DNA from: Variovorax sp. SG517
GTDB taxonomy: Bacteria; Pseudomonadota; Gammaproteobacteria; Burkholderiales; Burkholderiaceae_C
Length of the DNA stretch: 64,000 nucleotides
Assembly (NCBI RefSeq): GCF_013376045.1
Contig: NZ_JABMJG010000016.1
Span: forward strand, 1 to 64,000
Direction: 5' to 3'
Part shown: positions 36,807 to 46,050 of the stretch, one piece after another
How the letters are laid out: the number at the start of each line of letters is the position of its first letter
Numbering within the stretch: the stretch's first letter is position 1
Made by a program: the position numbers and the translations under genes
The notes under the pieces: model-generated
Told to the model about the DNA's origin: nothing
What the model saw: the letters and a program-made list of their open reading frames with translations, nothing else
The model's database searches: none

Positions 36807-38537
36807 ATGAATTCAGATGCATCACATACCGGCCCGGAGCGCTTCGACGTGCTCGTCGTGGGCGGTGGCCCCTGCGGCCTCGCCGCGGCCATCGCGCTGG
36901 GCCGCTGCGGCGTCAAGACCTTGCTGGTCGAGAAGCATCCTTCCACCTCGTTCCATCCACGCGGCCACGTGGTGAGCGCGCGGACCATGGAGATCCTGCG
37001 GACCTGGGGCTTGGAGGAAGCTGTGCGTTCCCGCGGGATTCCTCATGATCGCAACCAAGGCATCGCGTTCGTGCGCTCCCTGGTCGGCGAGCTCATCGGG
37101 GAGATCCGCACCTTCGCGGATCCGCTGCGCAACCGGCTCGCCGAGACGCACGGCCCGAGCGCCAAGACGTCCTGCCCTCAGGACGCCTTCGAGCCTGAAC
37201 TGCTGCGCGGCGCGCAGGGCCTGCCTTCGGTGACACTGCGTTTCGGCACGCGCGTGGACGCGCTCGGCCAGGATGCACACGGCGTGCATGCCACCGTCGA
37301 ATTGCCCGATGGTGAGCGCCGGCAGGTGCAGGCGCGATATGCCATTGCCGCCGACGGCGCGCGCGGTGCGCTGCGCGAGCAGCTCGGCATCGCCATGAGC
37401 GGCGCCGGCGTGCTCGGCGATCAGATCGGCGTCTACTTCGAGGCCGATCTCTGGCGGTGGGTGGCACAGCGTCCCAACCTGCTCTGGTGGATCTACAACC
37501 CCCAGACAGTCGGCGTGCTGATCGCCCTGGACGGGCGTCGCCGCTGGACCTACAACTTCGGCTACGACCCGGCAAAGAGCAGGCCGGAGGACTTCACCCG
37601 GGAGCGTTGCGCGCAGGTCGTGAAGGCCGCGGTTGGCGCCTCCGACCTCGACCTGACCGTGCGCGACGTTCGTGTATGGCGCATGCAGGCGCGTGTGGCC
37701 GAGTCCCTTCGTGCCGGACGCGTGTTCCTGGCCGGCGACGCTGCCCATCCGCTGCCTCCCACCGGCGGCCAGGGCATGAACACCGCCATCGGCGACGTGC
37801 ACAACCTGTGCTGGAAGCTGGCCCTGGTGGTCAACGGCGTGGCCCCTGATGCACTGCTTGACACCTACGGCGAAGAACGGCTGCCCGTCATCCGCTTCAA
37901 TGTCGAACAAAGCGTGCGCAACGCCAGGAACATGGAGGCCAGCGGCCTGGGCGGCATCCTGAAGACGCAAGAGGATTTCCGGGAGGATGACATCGCTCGC
38001 ATGCGCGAGGCGATCCCCGCCCAGCGCGAGCACTTCGACTATCCCGGCCAGACATACGGCTACAGCTACCGCTCAGCACTCGTTTTCGATGACGGCAGCA
38101 TGGCCGCGCCGACCGAGGTCCACAGCTACCGCCCCTCTGCCATGCCGGGCGCACGCGCACCGCACTGCTGGCTGCGCCGCCCCCAAGGCAGCGACTTCTC
38201 CACCATCGACCTGTTCAAGGATCTGAATTTCACGCTGCTCGCGGGCCGTCTCGGGCAGCGGTGGCGATCCGCCTTCCGCCAGGTCGCATTCGATGCGGGT
38301 CTGGCGGCACAGGCCTTCGTGGTCGGGGCGGAGGGTGACCTGCTCGACAACCTGGGCGCCTTCCAGGACCTGTACGGCATCGGCGCCGACGGCGCCGTGC
38401 TGGTGCGCCCGGACGGACACGTCATGTGGCGCTCCTGCGGGGCCCACGAGTTCCCCCACGACGTGTTGAGCAATGTGCTTGCCGCAGTGGTCGGCCAAAG
38501 CCAGTGCCTGGGCACGCCGCTTCCCCTGGCCTCCTGA
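36807..38537 (+). CDS. FAD-dependent aromatic hydroxylase
   Basis: A 576-residue class A flavoprotein monooxygenase (PheA/MhpA/TfdB type) that uses NAD(P)H and oxygen to hydroxylate phenolic rings. FAD motifs: VLVVGGGPCGLAAA (GxGxxG) near residue 15, DG motif AIAADGARGALR near 185, and GD motif RVFLAGDAAHPLPPTGGQG near 305. The C-terminal thioredoxin-like domain is present. First gene of the cluster, with the ring-cleavage-type VOC gene 24 bp downstream. The exact phenol cannot be told from sequence. Confidence 0.9.
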   Translation: MNSDASHTGPERFDVLVVGGGPCGLAAAIALGRCGVKTLLVEKHPSTSFHPRGHVVSARTMEILRTWGLEEAVRSRGIPHDRNQGIAFVRSLVGELIGEIRTFADPLRNRLAETHGPSAKTSCPQDAFEPELLRGAQGLPSVTLRFGTRVDALGQDAHGVHATVELPDGERRQVQARYAIAADGARGALREQLGIAMSGAGVLGDQIGVYFEADLWRWVAQRPNLLWWIYNPQTVGVLIALDGRRRWTYNFGYDPAKSRPEDFTRERCAQVVKAAVGASDLDLTVRDVRVWRMQARVAESLRAGRVFLAGDAAHPLPPTGGQGMNTAIGDVHNLCWKLALVVNGVAPDALLDTYGEERLPVIRFNVEQSVRNARNMEASGLGGILKTQEDFREDDIARMREAIPAQREHFDYPGQTYGYSYRSALVFDDGSMAAPTEVHSYRPSAMPGARAPHCWLRRPQGSDFSTIDLFKDLNFTLLAGRLGQRWRSAFRQVAFDAGLAAQAFVVGAEGDLLDNLGAFQDLYGIGADGAVLVRPDGHVMWRSCGAHEFPHDVLSNVLAAVVGQSQCLGTPLPLAS

Positions 38538-38561
38538 CTTCCTGGGACAAAGGAAACCGCC

Positions 38562-39107
38562 ATGAGTCTTCTCCCGCCTCCTGCGTCGCCGCGCCGAATG
38601 GCCCACATCGCGCTTCGCACCAATCGCCTGCAAGCGATGACCCAGTGGTACTGCACGGTGCTGGGCGCACACGTGGCCTACGGCTCCAGCAAGGTCGCCT
38701 TCCTGACCTATGACGACGAGCACCATCGCATCGCCTTGCTGGCCCTGGACGACTATCCGCAGCGGCCGCAGCAGGTCACGGAGGGCTACTTCCATACGGC
38801 CTTCGCCTATGACTCTCTGGGCGACCTGCTGGGCACCTACAAGCGGCTGCAGGGCCTGGGCATCGAGCCGCACCGCACGATCAATCACGGCCCGACCGTG
38901 TCTCTGTACTACCTCGATCCGGATGGCAACCAGATCGAGCTGCAGGTCGACAGCTTTCCCGACGCCGAGGCCACCAATGCGTGGATGCGCAGCGAGGCCT
39001 TCAGCCGCAATCCGATCGGCATCGAGTTCGACGCCGAAGACATGCTTGCCGAGCTGCGGGCAGGCGTACCGGAGGTGGAGTTGATGCGGCGTCCTGACAG
39101 TGTGTAA
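38562..39107 (+). CDS. VOC-fold protein, probable extradiol-type dioxygenase
   Basis: A 181-residue vicinal-oxygen-chelate protein. RMAHIALRTNRL gives a first metal-type His (15), EGYFHTAFAYDSLGDLL a second (78 region) and DGNQIELQVD a Glu, the 2-His-1-Glu pattern of type I extradiol dioxygenases. It is short (one VOC pair), like the small biphenyl-diol-type homologues. Lying after a phenol hydroxylase, it likely cleaves the resulting catechol-type ring. It overlaps the next gene's leader by a few bases only. Confidence 0.8.
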   Translation: MSLLPPPASPRRMAHIALRTNRLQAMTQWYCTVLGAHVAYGSSKVAFLTYDDEHHRIALLALDDYPQRPQQVTEGYFHTAFAYDSLGDLLGTYKRLQGLGIEPHRTINHGPTVSLYYLDPDGNQIELQVDSFPDAEATNAWMRSEAFSRNPIGIEFDAEDMLAELRAGVPEVELMRRPDSV

Positions 39108-39138
39108 GAAGGTCCCCGACCAACAAGGAGACAAAGAG

Positions 39139-40152
39139 ATGCTGAAACCTGTGATCAGGCGAATGGCAGGGTGTGGCCTGCTGGCCCTCGCGTGCTGCGC
39201 GGCGCCCGCCACCGCGCAACAGGCCAGGACAACGATGATCCTGCCGGCCGTGTCGGTGCTGTTCGCACCGGTCTACATCGCCCAGGACGCCGGCTACTTC
39301 AAGGAAGCCGGCGTGGATGTCGAGCTCGGATTGCTGGCAGGTCCGGCCGCCCTCAACGCACTCATCGGCAGCAGCGCCGACTTCACGACCCTCGCCGGCC
39401 TGATCCAGATCCGCGCCGCGCAGCGCGGGCAGAAAACCCTGGCGATCGCGGGCCTGCAGGAAAAAGCCACCACCGAGATCGTGCTCGGTGCGAGCACGGC
39501 CGAGAAACTGGCCAGCGCGCGCACGCCGACGGAGCGCGCCAAGGCGCTCAAGGGCCTGACGCTGGCGGTCGATGCAGCCAACGGCCTGCCGCACGCCTTC
39601 CTTCGCTATGCCGCCCGTCAGGGCGGCCTGGACGCCGACCGGGACGTCCGACTCGTCTTCATGTCGCCCACCGGAATGGATGCCGCCCTGCAGCGCAAGG
39701 AGATCGACGGATTCGTTTTCTCCAGCCCGTTCACGCTCGAGTCAGTCAGACGCGGCGCGCAGTTGTGGATCAGCGGACCGCGGGGCGACCTCCCCAACCT
39801 GGACCCCACGGCGTACAACGTCCTGGTGGCACGCGATGGCTACTGCACCACCGCACCCGGCACCTGCAAGGCCGTCATCGCAGCGCTGACGCGGTCGATG
39901 GCGCTGCTGGCGAACGAACCCGGCCAGGCACTGGCACTGTTGTCCAAGCGATTCGACAAGATGGACCCCGCGTTGCTGCAGGACGCCTTCGAGACGTTCC
40001 GCCGCAACGCGCCGCCACGCCCCATGCCGATGGCGCAGTCATTCAGCCACACGGTCGACACGATGTTCGGTCCGGCCGACGACAAAGCCGCGCTCAAGAC
40101 GCTCGTCAAGGGCCTGTACAGCGACGACTACGTCGCGGCCGCCAAGAAGTAG
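39139..40152 (+). CDS. ABC transporter substrate-binding protein, NMT1/THI5-like
   Basis: A 337-residue periplasmic protein. Residues 1-27 are a signal peptide (GLLALACCAAPATA). YIAQDAGYFKEAGVDVELG is typical of the NMT1/SsuA-type family that binds sulfonates, nitrate-like ions, pyrimidines or aromatic acids. The start at 39139 follows AGGAG. First of the transporter genes in the aromatic cluster, 12 bp before the permease. The ligand is probably the aromatic substrate. Confidence 0.85.
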   Translation: MLKPVIRRMAGCGLLALACCAAPATAQQARTTMILPAVSVLFAPVYIAQDAGYFKEAGVDVELGLLAGPAALNALIGSSADFTTLAGLIQIRAAQRGQKTLAIAGLQEKATTEIVLGASTAEKLASARTPTERAKALKGLTLAVDAANGLPHAFLRYAARQGGLDADRDVRLVFMSPTGMDAALQRKEIDGFVFSSPFTLESVRRGAQLWISGPRGDLPNLDPTAYNVLVARDGYCTTAPGTCKAVIAALTRSMALLANEPGQALALLSKRFDKMDPALLQDAFETFRRNAPPRPMPMAQSFSHTVDTMFGPADDKAALKTLVKGLYSDDYVAAAKK

Positions 40153-40164
40153 CCGGTCCGCACC

Positions 40165-40941
40165 ATGCGCCACCCCTGGATCGATCGCGCACTGCTGGGT
40201 GCAGCGCTGCTGGCAACCTGGCAGTTTGCCGCCCAGACCTGGGACCCCTACTGGATCAGCTCGCCCCTGCTGGTGCTCAAACGCGGGTACGCCATGGTCG
40301 CGACGGGCGATCTGTGGTTTCACGCTCGCTTCACCGTGGGCGAGGCGCTGGGCGGCTTCGTGCTGGGTGCCGCGCCGGCGTGCCTGCTTGCGATGCTGCT
40401 GCGCCGGCACCCTCGGGCGGAAGCCGGCGTGTTGGCGATCTGCAGTCTCGGCTATGCCTTGCCGAAGACCGCGCTGGTTCCGCTGTTCATCCTCTGGCTG
40501 GGCGTCGGGCCCGGCGCCAAGGTGGCGCTCGTGGCCTCGGCCATCTTCTTCATCGTGTTCTACAGCACGCTGCGAGGTGTCAAGGCCGTCAGTGCGCAAC
40601 TGCTCATGACGGCGCGCGTGCTCGGCGCCACCGAGAGCCAACTGCTGCGCCAAGTGGTCTGGCCCTCGGTGGTTCCCTATGTCTTCGGCGGACTGCGGGT
40701 GGCCCTGCCGTACGCCGTGGCAGGCGCGATCGTGGGCGAAATCATCTCGTCCAACCGCGGCCTGGGCTACCTGGCCCAGTACGGTGCGATGGACTTCGAC
40801 ACCACGCTGATCTTCGTTGCGCTGGCAACTGTCATGTCGCTGGTGCTGCTCATCAACGCGGGCGTCGAGTTCGCACAGAAGAGGCTTTTGCAGTGGCAAT
40901 CGGAACCATCACAAGACAGCGCGGCGACGATCGGCAGCTAG
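40165..40941 (+). CDS. ABC transporter permease (SsuC/TauC-like), first
   Basis: A 258-residue inner-membrane permease of the BPD_transp_1 family. About six hydrophobic segments are visible. The coupling loop near residues 145-190 holds LLMTARVLGATESQLLRQVV, the EAA-like motif. Start at ATG 40165. The ATPase gene begins within its last 49 bp. Confidence 0.88.
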   Translation: MRHPWIDRALLGAALLATWQFAAQTWDPYWISSPLLVLKRGYAMVATGDLWFHARFTVGEALGGFVLGAAPACLLAMLLRRHPRAEAGVLAICSLGYALPKTALVPLFILWLGVGPGAKVALVASAIFFIVFYSTLRGVKAVSAQLLMTARVLGATESQLLRQVVWPSVVPYVFGGLRVALPYAVAGAIVGEIISSNRGLGYLAQYGAMDFDTTLIFVALATVMSLVLLINAGVEFAQKRLLQWQSEPSQDSAATIGS

Positions 40942-41762
40942 CCGGTACGCTGCCGCTGCATCCCCCGGCACTGCTGGCATTGCACGGGCTCGGCGTCTCC
41001 TACGCCGACGCCGGCGCGCCGGAAGGACGCTGGATCCTGAAGGACGTCGACCTGGCCGTGGCGGAAGGCGAGTTCGTCACGGTCATGGGCTCGTCGGGCG
41101 CGGGCAAGTCCACGCTGCTCAGCGTGATCGCTCAAACACTGGCGCCGAGTGCGGGACAGGTCGTCTTCAAGGACCAGGTAGTCGCCGGCGCGGGGCGCGA
41201 GGCACAACCGGGCTGCCACCGGCAGATCGGCTTCGTGACACAGGACGACAACCTTCTGCCCTGGCGCACCGTATGGCAAAACCTGCTGTTTCCGCTCACG
41301 CTCGCGGGCAAGCCGTCACCCGCGCAACTGGAGCACGCGCGCCTGCTCCTGGAGCAAGTCGGCCTGGCAGGCTGGGCCGACCACTACCCGCATCAGCTCT
41401 CGGGTGGGATGCGCAAGCGCGCGGCGTTGGCACGTACCCTGGTCTACGACCCTCCCGTCGTCCTGATGGACGAGCCTTTCGGCGCGCTGGATGCGGAGAC
41501 GCGGGCGCAGCTGCAGGCCGACCTGCTGCGGCTGTGGGAGACACGGCGCAAGACCATCCTGTTCGTCACGCACGACATCAACGAGGCGATCGCGCTCGCG
41601 GACCGCGTGGTGGTGCTGGCCGGAACTCCGGGGCGCGTGGAACTTCAGCGACGCATCCGCATCCCGCGCCCGCGCGACCCCGAGCTGATCTTCAAGGCGC
41701 CCGATTTCGCGACCCACTACGAGGCGATCCGCAGTTGCCTTCGCAAGGTGCCTCACCCATGA
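40893..41762 (+). CDS. ABC transporter ATP-binding protein (SsuB/TauB-like)
   Basis: A 289-residue ATPase. The GTG at 40893 with GAGG upstream is chosen; a much longer in-phase frame upstream is out of frame with the genes it crosses and is not coding. Walker A is GSSGAGKSTL, the signature LSGGMRKRAALAR, Walker B VVLMDEPFGALDAET. It overlaps the first permease by 49 bp and the second permease by 4 bp (ATGA), so expression is coupled. It powers import in the aromatic cluster. Confidence 0.92.
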   Translation: MAIGTITRQRGDDRQLAGTLPLHPPALLALHGLGVSYADAGAPEGRWILKDVDLAVAEGEFVTVMGSSGAGKSTLLSVIAQTLAPSAGQVVFKDQVVAGAGREAQPGCHRQIGFVTQDDNLLPWRTVWQNLLFPLTLAGKPSPAQLEHARLLLEQVGLAGWADHYPHQLSGGMRKRAALARTLVYDPPVVLMDEPFGALDAETRAQLQADLLRLWETRRKTILFVTHDINEAIALADRVVVLAGTPGRVELQRRIRIPRPRDPELIFKAPDFATHYEAIRSCLRKVPHP

Positions 41763-42514
41763 CCGCCGACCGCCGTCTGTGGCCGTCGAGGTTGGCCGGG
41801 CTGGCCATCTTCCTCGCGTGCTGGCAGGTCGCCGGCCTGGTCATGGGCGACTACTGGATGCCGGGGCCGGCCCAGGTGGCGCAGCGACTCTGGGCCGAAC
41901 TGACAGCAGGCAGCCTGCTTCGCGACCTCTGGGCCACGGGCCGGCTGGTGCTGATGGGAACGCTGGGCGGCACGGTCCTGGGCATCGGCCTGGCCTGCCT
42001 GCTGCGGCTGCTGCCGCGCCTCGACAGCATGCTCCAGCCCTTCATCACGGCCCTCATGAGCGTGCCCAAGCTCGGTCTCGTGCCGCTGCTGGTCCTGTGG
42101 TTCGGCACGGGCTTGGCCCCTCAACTTCTGCTGGTGGTCCTGACGGTGCTCTTCATCGTCTTCGCCATCGCCTACGCCGGCCTGATCACCGTGAATCGCC
42201 AACTGCTCATGACGGCGCGGGTGTTCGGCGCCGGCCCGCTGCAGCTGACGCGGTTCATCGTCTTGCCGACCTTGTGGCCCTTCGTGCTGACCGGCTTGGA
42301 AGTGGCACTGCCCTGGGCGCTCAGCGCCGCGCTGGTGGCGGAATTCCTCTCGGCCAAGGTGGGCGTGGGCCATGCCATCGACCAAGCCCGGCAGGTGCGC
42401 GATTCCATCGGCGTCTTCTATGGCATTGCCGCGGCGACCGCCATCGTTCTTGTCTGCAACGCCGCCCTCGCACTCGCGCGGCGCCTCACCCTGAAGATCC
42501 AACCGGAGCACTGA
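41759..42514 (+). CDS. ABC transporter permease, second
   Basis: A 251-residue membrane permease of the same family as the first, with LLMTARVFGAGPLQLTRFIV as the EAA-like loop and six hydrophobic segments. The two permeases flank the ATPase gene and differ in sequence, so the importer is probably heterodimeric in the membrane. The next gene starts 3 bp after its stop. Confidence 0.9.
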   Translation: MTADRRLWPSRLAGLAIFLACWQVAGLVMGDYWMPGPAQVAQRLWAELTAGSLLRDLWATGRLVLMGTLGGTVLGIGLACLLRLLPRLDSMLQPFITALMSVPKLGLVPLLVLWFGTGLAPQLLLVVLTVLFIVFAIAYAGLITVNRQLLMTARVFGAGPLQLTRFIVLPTLWPFVLTGLEVALPWALSAALVAEFLSAKVGVGHAIDQARQVRDSIGVFYGIAAATAIVLVCNAALALARRLTLKIQPEH

Positions 42515-42517
42515 CCC

Positions 42518-43309
42518 ATGAAGATTCTCAAGTTCAGCGATGGCCGACGAACGGCCTTCGGCATCCTGCAAGGGACGAACCAGATCCGCATTCTGAGCGG
42601 ATCGCCGTTCGAGGGACCCATCACGCCGACGGACGCCGTCGTTGCCCTGTCCGAGGTCACCCTGCTGGTTCCGACGGTCGCACATCCCCGAGTCTTCGGC
42701 ATCGGCCTCAACTATCGCTCCCACATTGCCGAGACCGGACGCGGCACGCCCGAGATTCCACCCGTGTTCATGAAGCCGGACACCGCGCTGCTGCCGCATG
42801 GCGGGCAGATCGTGTTCCCGAGAGCCGCCCAGATCGTGCACTACGAGACCGAATTGGTCGCGGTGATCGGACGCACAGCGAAGCAGGTTCGCCGCGAGGA
42901 CGCCCTGACGCATGTACTGGGCTATACCTGCGGCAACGACGTCAGCGAGCGGGCCTATCAGCGCAAGGAAATGGCCATGGGCCTGATGACGATGGGAAAG
43001 GCCGCCGACACCTTCGCGCCTATCGGACCATGGATCGAAACCGAGGCGGATCCCACCCGGTTGCGCATGACAGGCCGGCTCAACGGCCAGATCGTCCAGG
43101 ATTGCGAGACCTCCGACCTGCTGTTCGACGTCGCCGACTTGATCTCCTACCTGAGTTCGTTCATCACGCTGCTGCCCGGCGACCTCGTCATGACCGGCAC
43201 GCCAGGCGGGGTCGGACCGCTGTCCCCCGGAGACACCTTCGAGATCGAGATCGAGGGTGTCGGAAGGCTTACCAACACCGTGGCCGCATTCACCCCCGTG
43301 CGCACATGA
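42518..43309 (+). CDS. Fumarylacetoacetate hydrolase family protein
   Basis: A 263-residue FAH-fold enzyme that hydrolyses C-C bonds of oxo-dienoic ring-fission products. Motifs: FGIGLNYRSH near residue 65, HYETELVAVIGR with metal-binding Glu pair near 108-116, and NDVSERAYQRKE. It ends GDTFEIEIEGVGRL. Placed after the ring-cleavage-type VOC gene, it would act on the fission product (as fumarylpyruvate or 2-hydroxymuconate-type hydrolase). It overlaps the next gene by 4 bp (ATGA). Confidence 0.9.
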   Translation: MKILKFSDGRRTAFGILQGTNQIRILSGSPFEGPITPTDAVVALSEVTLLVPTVAHPRVFGIGLNYRSHIAETGRGTPEIPPVFMKPDTALLPHGGQIVFPRAAQIVHYETELVAVIGRTAKQVRREDALTHVLGYTCGNDVSERAYQRKEMAMGLMTMGKAADTFAPIGPWIETEADPTRLRMTGRLNGQIVQDCETSDLLFDVADLISYLSSFITLLPGDLVMTGTPGGVGPLSPGDTFEIEIEGVGRLTNTVAAFTPVRT

Positions 43310-43734
43310 ACACCGCCGATCCCACCTCGGACGCCTCGGATACCTCTGACACCGTTGCCACTCTTGCCACCCCTGATCTCCTGCTGGCGGACGAGGCACG
43401 CTATCAGGCGCTGTATGCGCGAGACACCGGGGCGCTCTCACAGATGCTGGACGACGCCTACCTGCATACCCATGCGAACGGGAGAACCGACGACAAGGCG
43501 GCCTTCCTCGCATCGATCGCCGCCGACAAGTACCGCTTCATCGACGCGAAGCGAAAGGACCAGCGCGTGCGTCGCTTCGGCGACGTCGCACTGCTGAACG
43601 GTGTCGTGCACACCACCGTGGACGTTGCGGGCTCGCGCAAGACGTTGCACAACGCGTTCTTCACGGCCTGGCGCAACGACGGCGACCGCTGGCGGATGCT
43701 CCACTGGCAGGCCACCAAGATCCTCGAGGGCTGA
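43306..43734 (+). CDS. NTF2-like (DUF4440-type) protein
   Basis: A 142-residue protein of the nuclear-transport-factor-2 fold. After a Thr/Asp-rich N-terminus of 25 residues, ADEARYQALYARDTGALSQM and YLHTHANGRTDDKAAFLASI lead to DGDRWRMLHWQATKI, the usual DUF4440 pattern. Such proteins are often small hydrolases, isomerases or binding proteins in catabolic clusters. Coupled to the FAH gene by a 4-bp overlap. Confidence 0.8.
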   Translation: MNTADPTSDASDTSDTVATLATPDLLLADEARYQALYARDTGALSQMLDDAYLHTHANGRTDDKAAFLASIAADKYRFIDAKRKDQRVRRFGDVALLNGVVHTTVDVAGSRKTLHNAFFTAWRNDGDRWRMLHWQATKILEG

Positions 43735-43744
43735 GCGCCCCATC

Positions 43745-44734
43745 ATGCAGGCAACCATGAACTCTCGCCGGAAGGGCCTTCGGGCCCTCGCACTGATGTC
43801 CCTGCTGGGCCTGAGCGGGCTGGCCGCCGGCCAGACGGAACGCTACCCCTCGGCGCCTGTGAGGCTGATCCTGCCGGCTGCGGCCGGCACGGGCGTGGAC
43901 ATTCTCGGGCGCATCGCCGCGCAGTACCTGGGCGACGTGCTCGGGCAAGCCGTGGTCGTGGAAAACGTGGTCGGCGCCAGCGGGGTCATCGGCGTGCAGC
44001 GCGTCGTGCGCGCCAAGCCTGATGGCTACACGCTGCTGTTCACGTTCAACCAGACGATCACGATGAACCCGCACGTGGTCGCCAACCTTCCCTACGATCC
44101 CGAGAAGGACCTCGTGCCCATTTCGCGCTTCGCCGAGTCCACCTTCGTCTGGCTCGTCAATGCCCAGGTCCCCATCACGACTTTCCCTGAGCTGCTGCGC
44201 CATGCCAAGGCGAACCCTTCCAAGCTCGCGATGGGCGTCACCGGATATGGCTCCGCGGCCTACCTGGGTGCGCAGATGCTGAGCCTGCAGACGGGTGCCG
44301 AGCTGCTGCACGTCAACTATGCCAACAACTTCAGCGCCAATCTGCTGTCGAACGAGGTTCAGCTGTCGATGAGCCCGGCGTCGCAGGTGCCGGGTCTCCT
44401 CGCCACCGGCAAGGTGCGCGCATTGGCTCAGACGGGTACGCGGCGTGCGCGCGGCATGCCCGACCTCCCCACGGTCAGCGAGTTCGTGCCAGGGCACGTG
44501 ATCGAGGCCTGGTACGGCGTCTGGGTTCCGCAAGGCACTCCCAAGCCCATCGTGCTTGCGCTTTCACGGGCCTGGATGAAAGTCGCGGCAATGCCCGAAG
44601 TCGCCGCCCGCCTCGACAAGCTGGGCGCCGAGCCCGGGGGCAGCAGCGCGGAGGCGCTTGCGGACCATGCGCGCAGGGAAGCACGCACATGGGCCGAGGT
44701 GGTCAAGGCGCGCGGCATTCGACCCTCGCAATGA
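43745..44734 (+). CDS. Bug-family tripartite tricarboxylate transport receptor
   Basis: A 329-residue periplasmic solute-binding protein (TctC/Bug). Residues 1-29 are a signal peptide (ALALMSLLGLSGLAAG), followed by YPSAPVRLILPAAAGTGVDI, the family opening. DGYTLLFTFNQTIT and LPYDPEKDLVPISRF are further family marks. Start at 43745. No TctA/TctB membrane genes are nearby, as is usual for Bug proteins. Last gene of the cluster. Confidence 0.9.
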   Translation: MQATMNSRRKGLRALALMSLLGLSGLAAGQTERYPSAPVRLILPAAAGTGVDILGRIAAQYLGDVLGQAVVVENVVGASGVIGVQRVVRAKPDGYTLLFTFNQTITMNPHVVANLPYDPEKDLVPISRFAESTFVWLVNAQVPITTFPELLRHAKANPSKLAMGVTGYGSAAYLGAQMLSLQTGAELLHVNYANNFSANLLSNEVQLSMSPASQVPGLLATGKVRALAQTGTRRARGMPDLPTVSEFVPGHVIEAWYGVWVPQGTPKPIVLALSRAWMKVAAMPEVAARLDKLGAEPGGSSAEALADHARREARTWAEVVKARGIRPSQ

Positions 44735-45054
44735 CGGCTTCAGCGAATGACGTTGGCAATGCGCCCCTCCTCGCCCCTCCTCACCCTGCACGACCTCTCA
44801 CCTGACATCCTACGAAAATGGGTTTCCAGACACAGCGCTTTGCGATTCCGCTTCTCCACAGTGAGGAGCCAGCGCATGTCCAAACGAACTATCCACAACG
44901 CACCAGCTGAAGCATCGTGCTAAAAATTGCATCCGTTTGGCATCGCGGTGTCACATCGCAGTCGACGAATTCAGTGATCCGCTTAAAAGCCTGCCGTTTC
45001 CGCGCATGACATGAACTACCTTCTAGTAGTTCAATTGTTCGCATCCATTTCCGT
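44735..45054. other. Intergenic, converging clusters
   Basis: About 320 bp between the ends of the aromatic cluster and the tdh operon. It is more AT-rich at 44810-45050. A small palindrome lies at 45013-45032; otherwise no frame or repeat was recognised. Confidence 0.5.
45013..45032 (-). terminator. Possible terminator of the tdh operon
   Basis: A perfect 7-bp stem (GAACTAC with GTAGTTC) and a 6-nt loop, 23 nt beyond the tdh stop. It lacks a T-run and is AT-rich, so it would be weak. Confidence 0.3.
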
Positions 45055-46050
45055 TCAGGTCGCAACCAAGGCTTGCGGCTCCGCCTTGCTCAAGGTCCCC
45101 CGCCCGAGGGCTCGAGAGAGGTTCTTCAGCATCTCGTTCACCATTTGCGAGAGGTCATATCGGTGCCGCCAACCCCAATCGGCCCGAGCGCATCGGTCAT
45201 CGATGGAATTGGGCCAGCTGCTGGCAATGGCTTGGCGAAAATCTGGCTCGTACACGATCTCGAAGTCAGGCAGATGCTTGCGGATCTCCGCCGCGATTTC
45301 CCTCGGCGTGAAGCTCAAGCCTGCAAGGTTGTAGCTGCCGCGTTCCGTGATCTCGGTTGCAGGAGCTTCCATCAATTCCAGGGTCGCACGCACCGCGTCG
45401 TCCATGTACAGCATGGGCAGGGACTCGTCAGGCTCTAGGAAGCAGGTGTAGCGCTCGCTCTTCAAAGCGGCATGGAAGATGTCGACCGCGTAATCGGTCG
45501 TCCCACCTCCGGGGCTCGTCTTCCAGGAGATGAGTCCCGGGTAGCGCAAGCTTCGCACATCGACGCCGTGCTTCTCGAAGTACCAACGGCACCAGCCTTC
45601 GCCGGCAAGCTTCGATATGCCATAGACCGTGCCGGGCTCCATCACCGTTGTCTGCGGCGTGCCGTCTTCCGGAGTCGTTGGGCCGAATGCCGCAATCGAG
45701 CTCGGCCAGAACACCTTGTCCAGCTTGTAGTGGCGGGCCGCCTCCAGGACGTTCAACAGGCCATCCATATTGAGCTTCCATGCCCACGCCGGCCGCGTCT
45801 CGCCGCTCGCCGACAGAGCTGCCGCCAGATGGTAGATCTGGGTAACGCGATGCTTTTCGATCACCCCGGCAAGGCGCCGGGTGTCGGTTACGTCAAGCGT
45901 TTCATACCGCAGGCTTTGATGTCGGCCGCTCGCGAGTCGATCGCTCACAATGACGTTTTCCGCGCCGTGGCGCTCGGCGAGCGCGACGGCAAGTTCCGTC
46001 CCCAACTGGCCGTTGGCGCCGACGACGAGAATGCGAGGCGCTTCGCTCAT
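45055..46050 (-). CDS. tdh: L-threonine 3-dehydrogenase, SDR type
   Basis: A 331-residue short-chain dehydrogenase/epimerase-fold enzyme that oxidises L-threonine to 2-amino-3-ketobutyrate with NAD+. RILVVGANGQLGTELA has the GxxGxxG; YGISKLAGE is the YxxxK catalytic pair; EPGTVYG and ERGSYNLAGLSFTP match TDH of the SDR class. It is the last gene of the operon and overlaps kbl by 4 bp. Because the Kbl gene is adjacent, this must be the threonine-degrading enzyme and not a sugar epimerase. Confidence 0.92.
   Translation of the reverse strand: MSEAPRILVVGANGQLGTELAVALAERHGAENVIVSDRLASGRHQSLRYETLDVTDTRRLAGVIEKHRVTQIYHLAAALSASGETRPAWAWKLNMDGLLNVLEAARHYKLDKVFWPSSIAAFGPTTPEDGTPQTTVMEPGTVYGISKLAGEGWCRWYFEKHGVDVRSLRYPGLISWKTSPGGGTTDYAVDIFHAALKSERYTCFLEPDESLPMLYMDDAVRATLELMEAPATEITERGSYNLAGLSFTPREIAAEIRKHLPDFEIVYEPDFRQAIASSWPNSIDDRCARADWGWRHRYDLSQMVNEMLKNLSRALGRGTLSKAEPQALVAT

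Noticed and set aside
39171..40892. In-phase extension of the ATPase frame upstream by 574 codons
   Set aside because: It crosses the substrate-binding protein and permease genes in another frame; the ATPase starts at the GTG at 40893.
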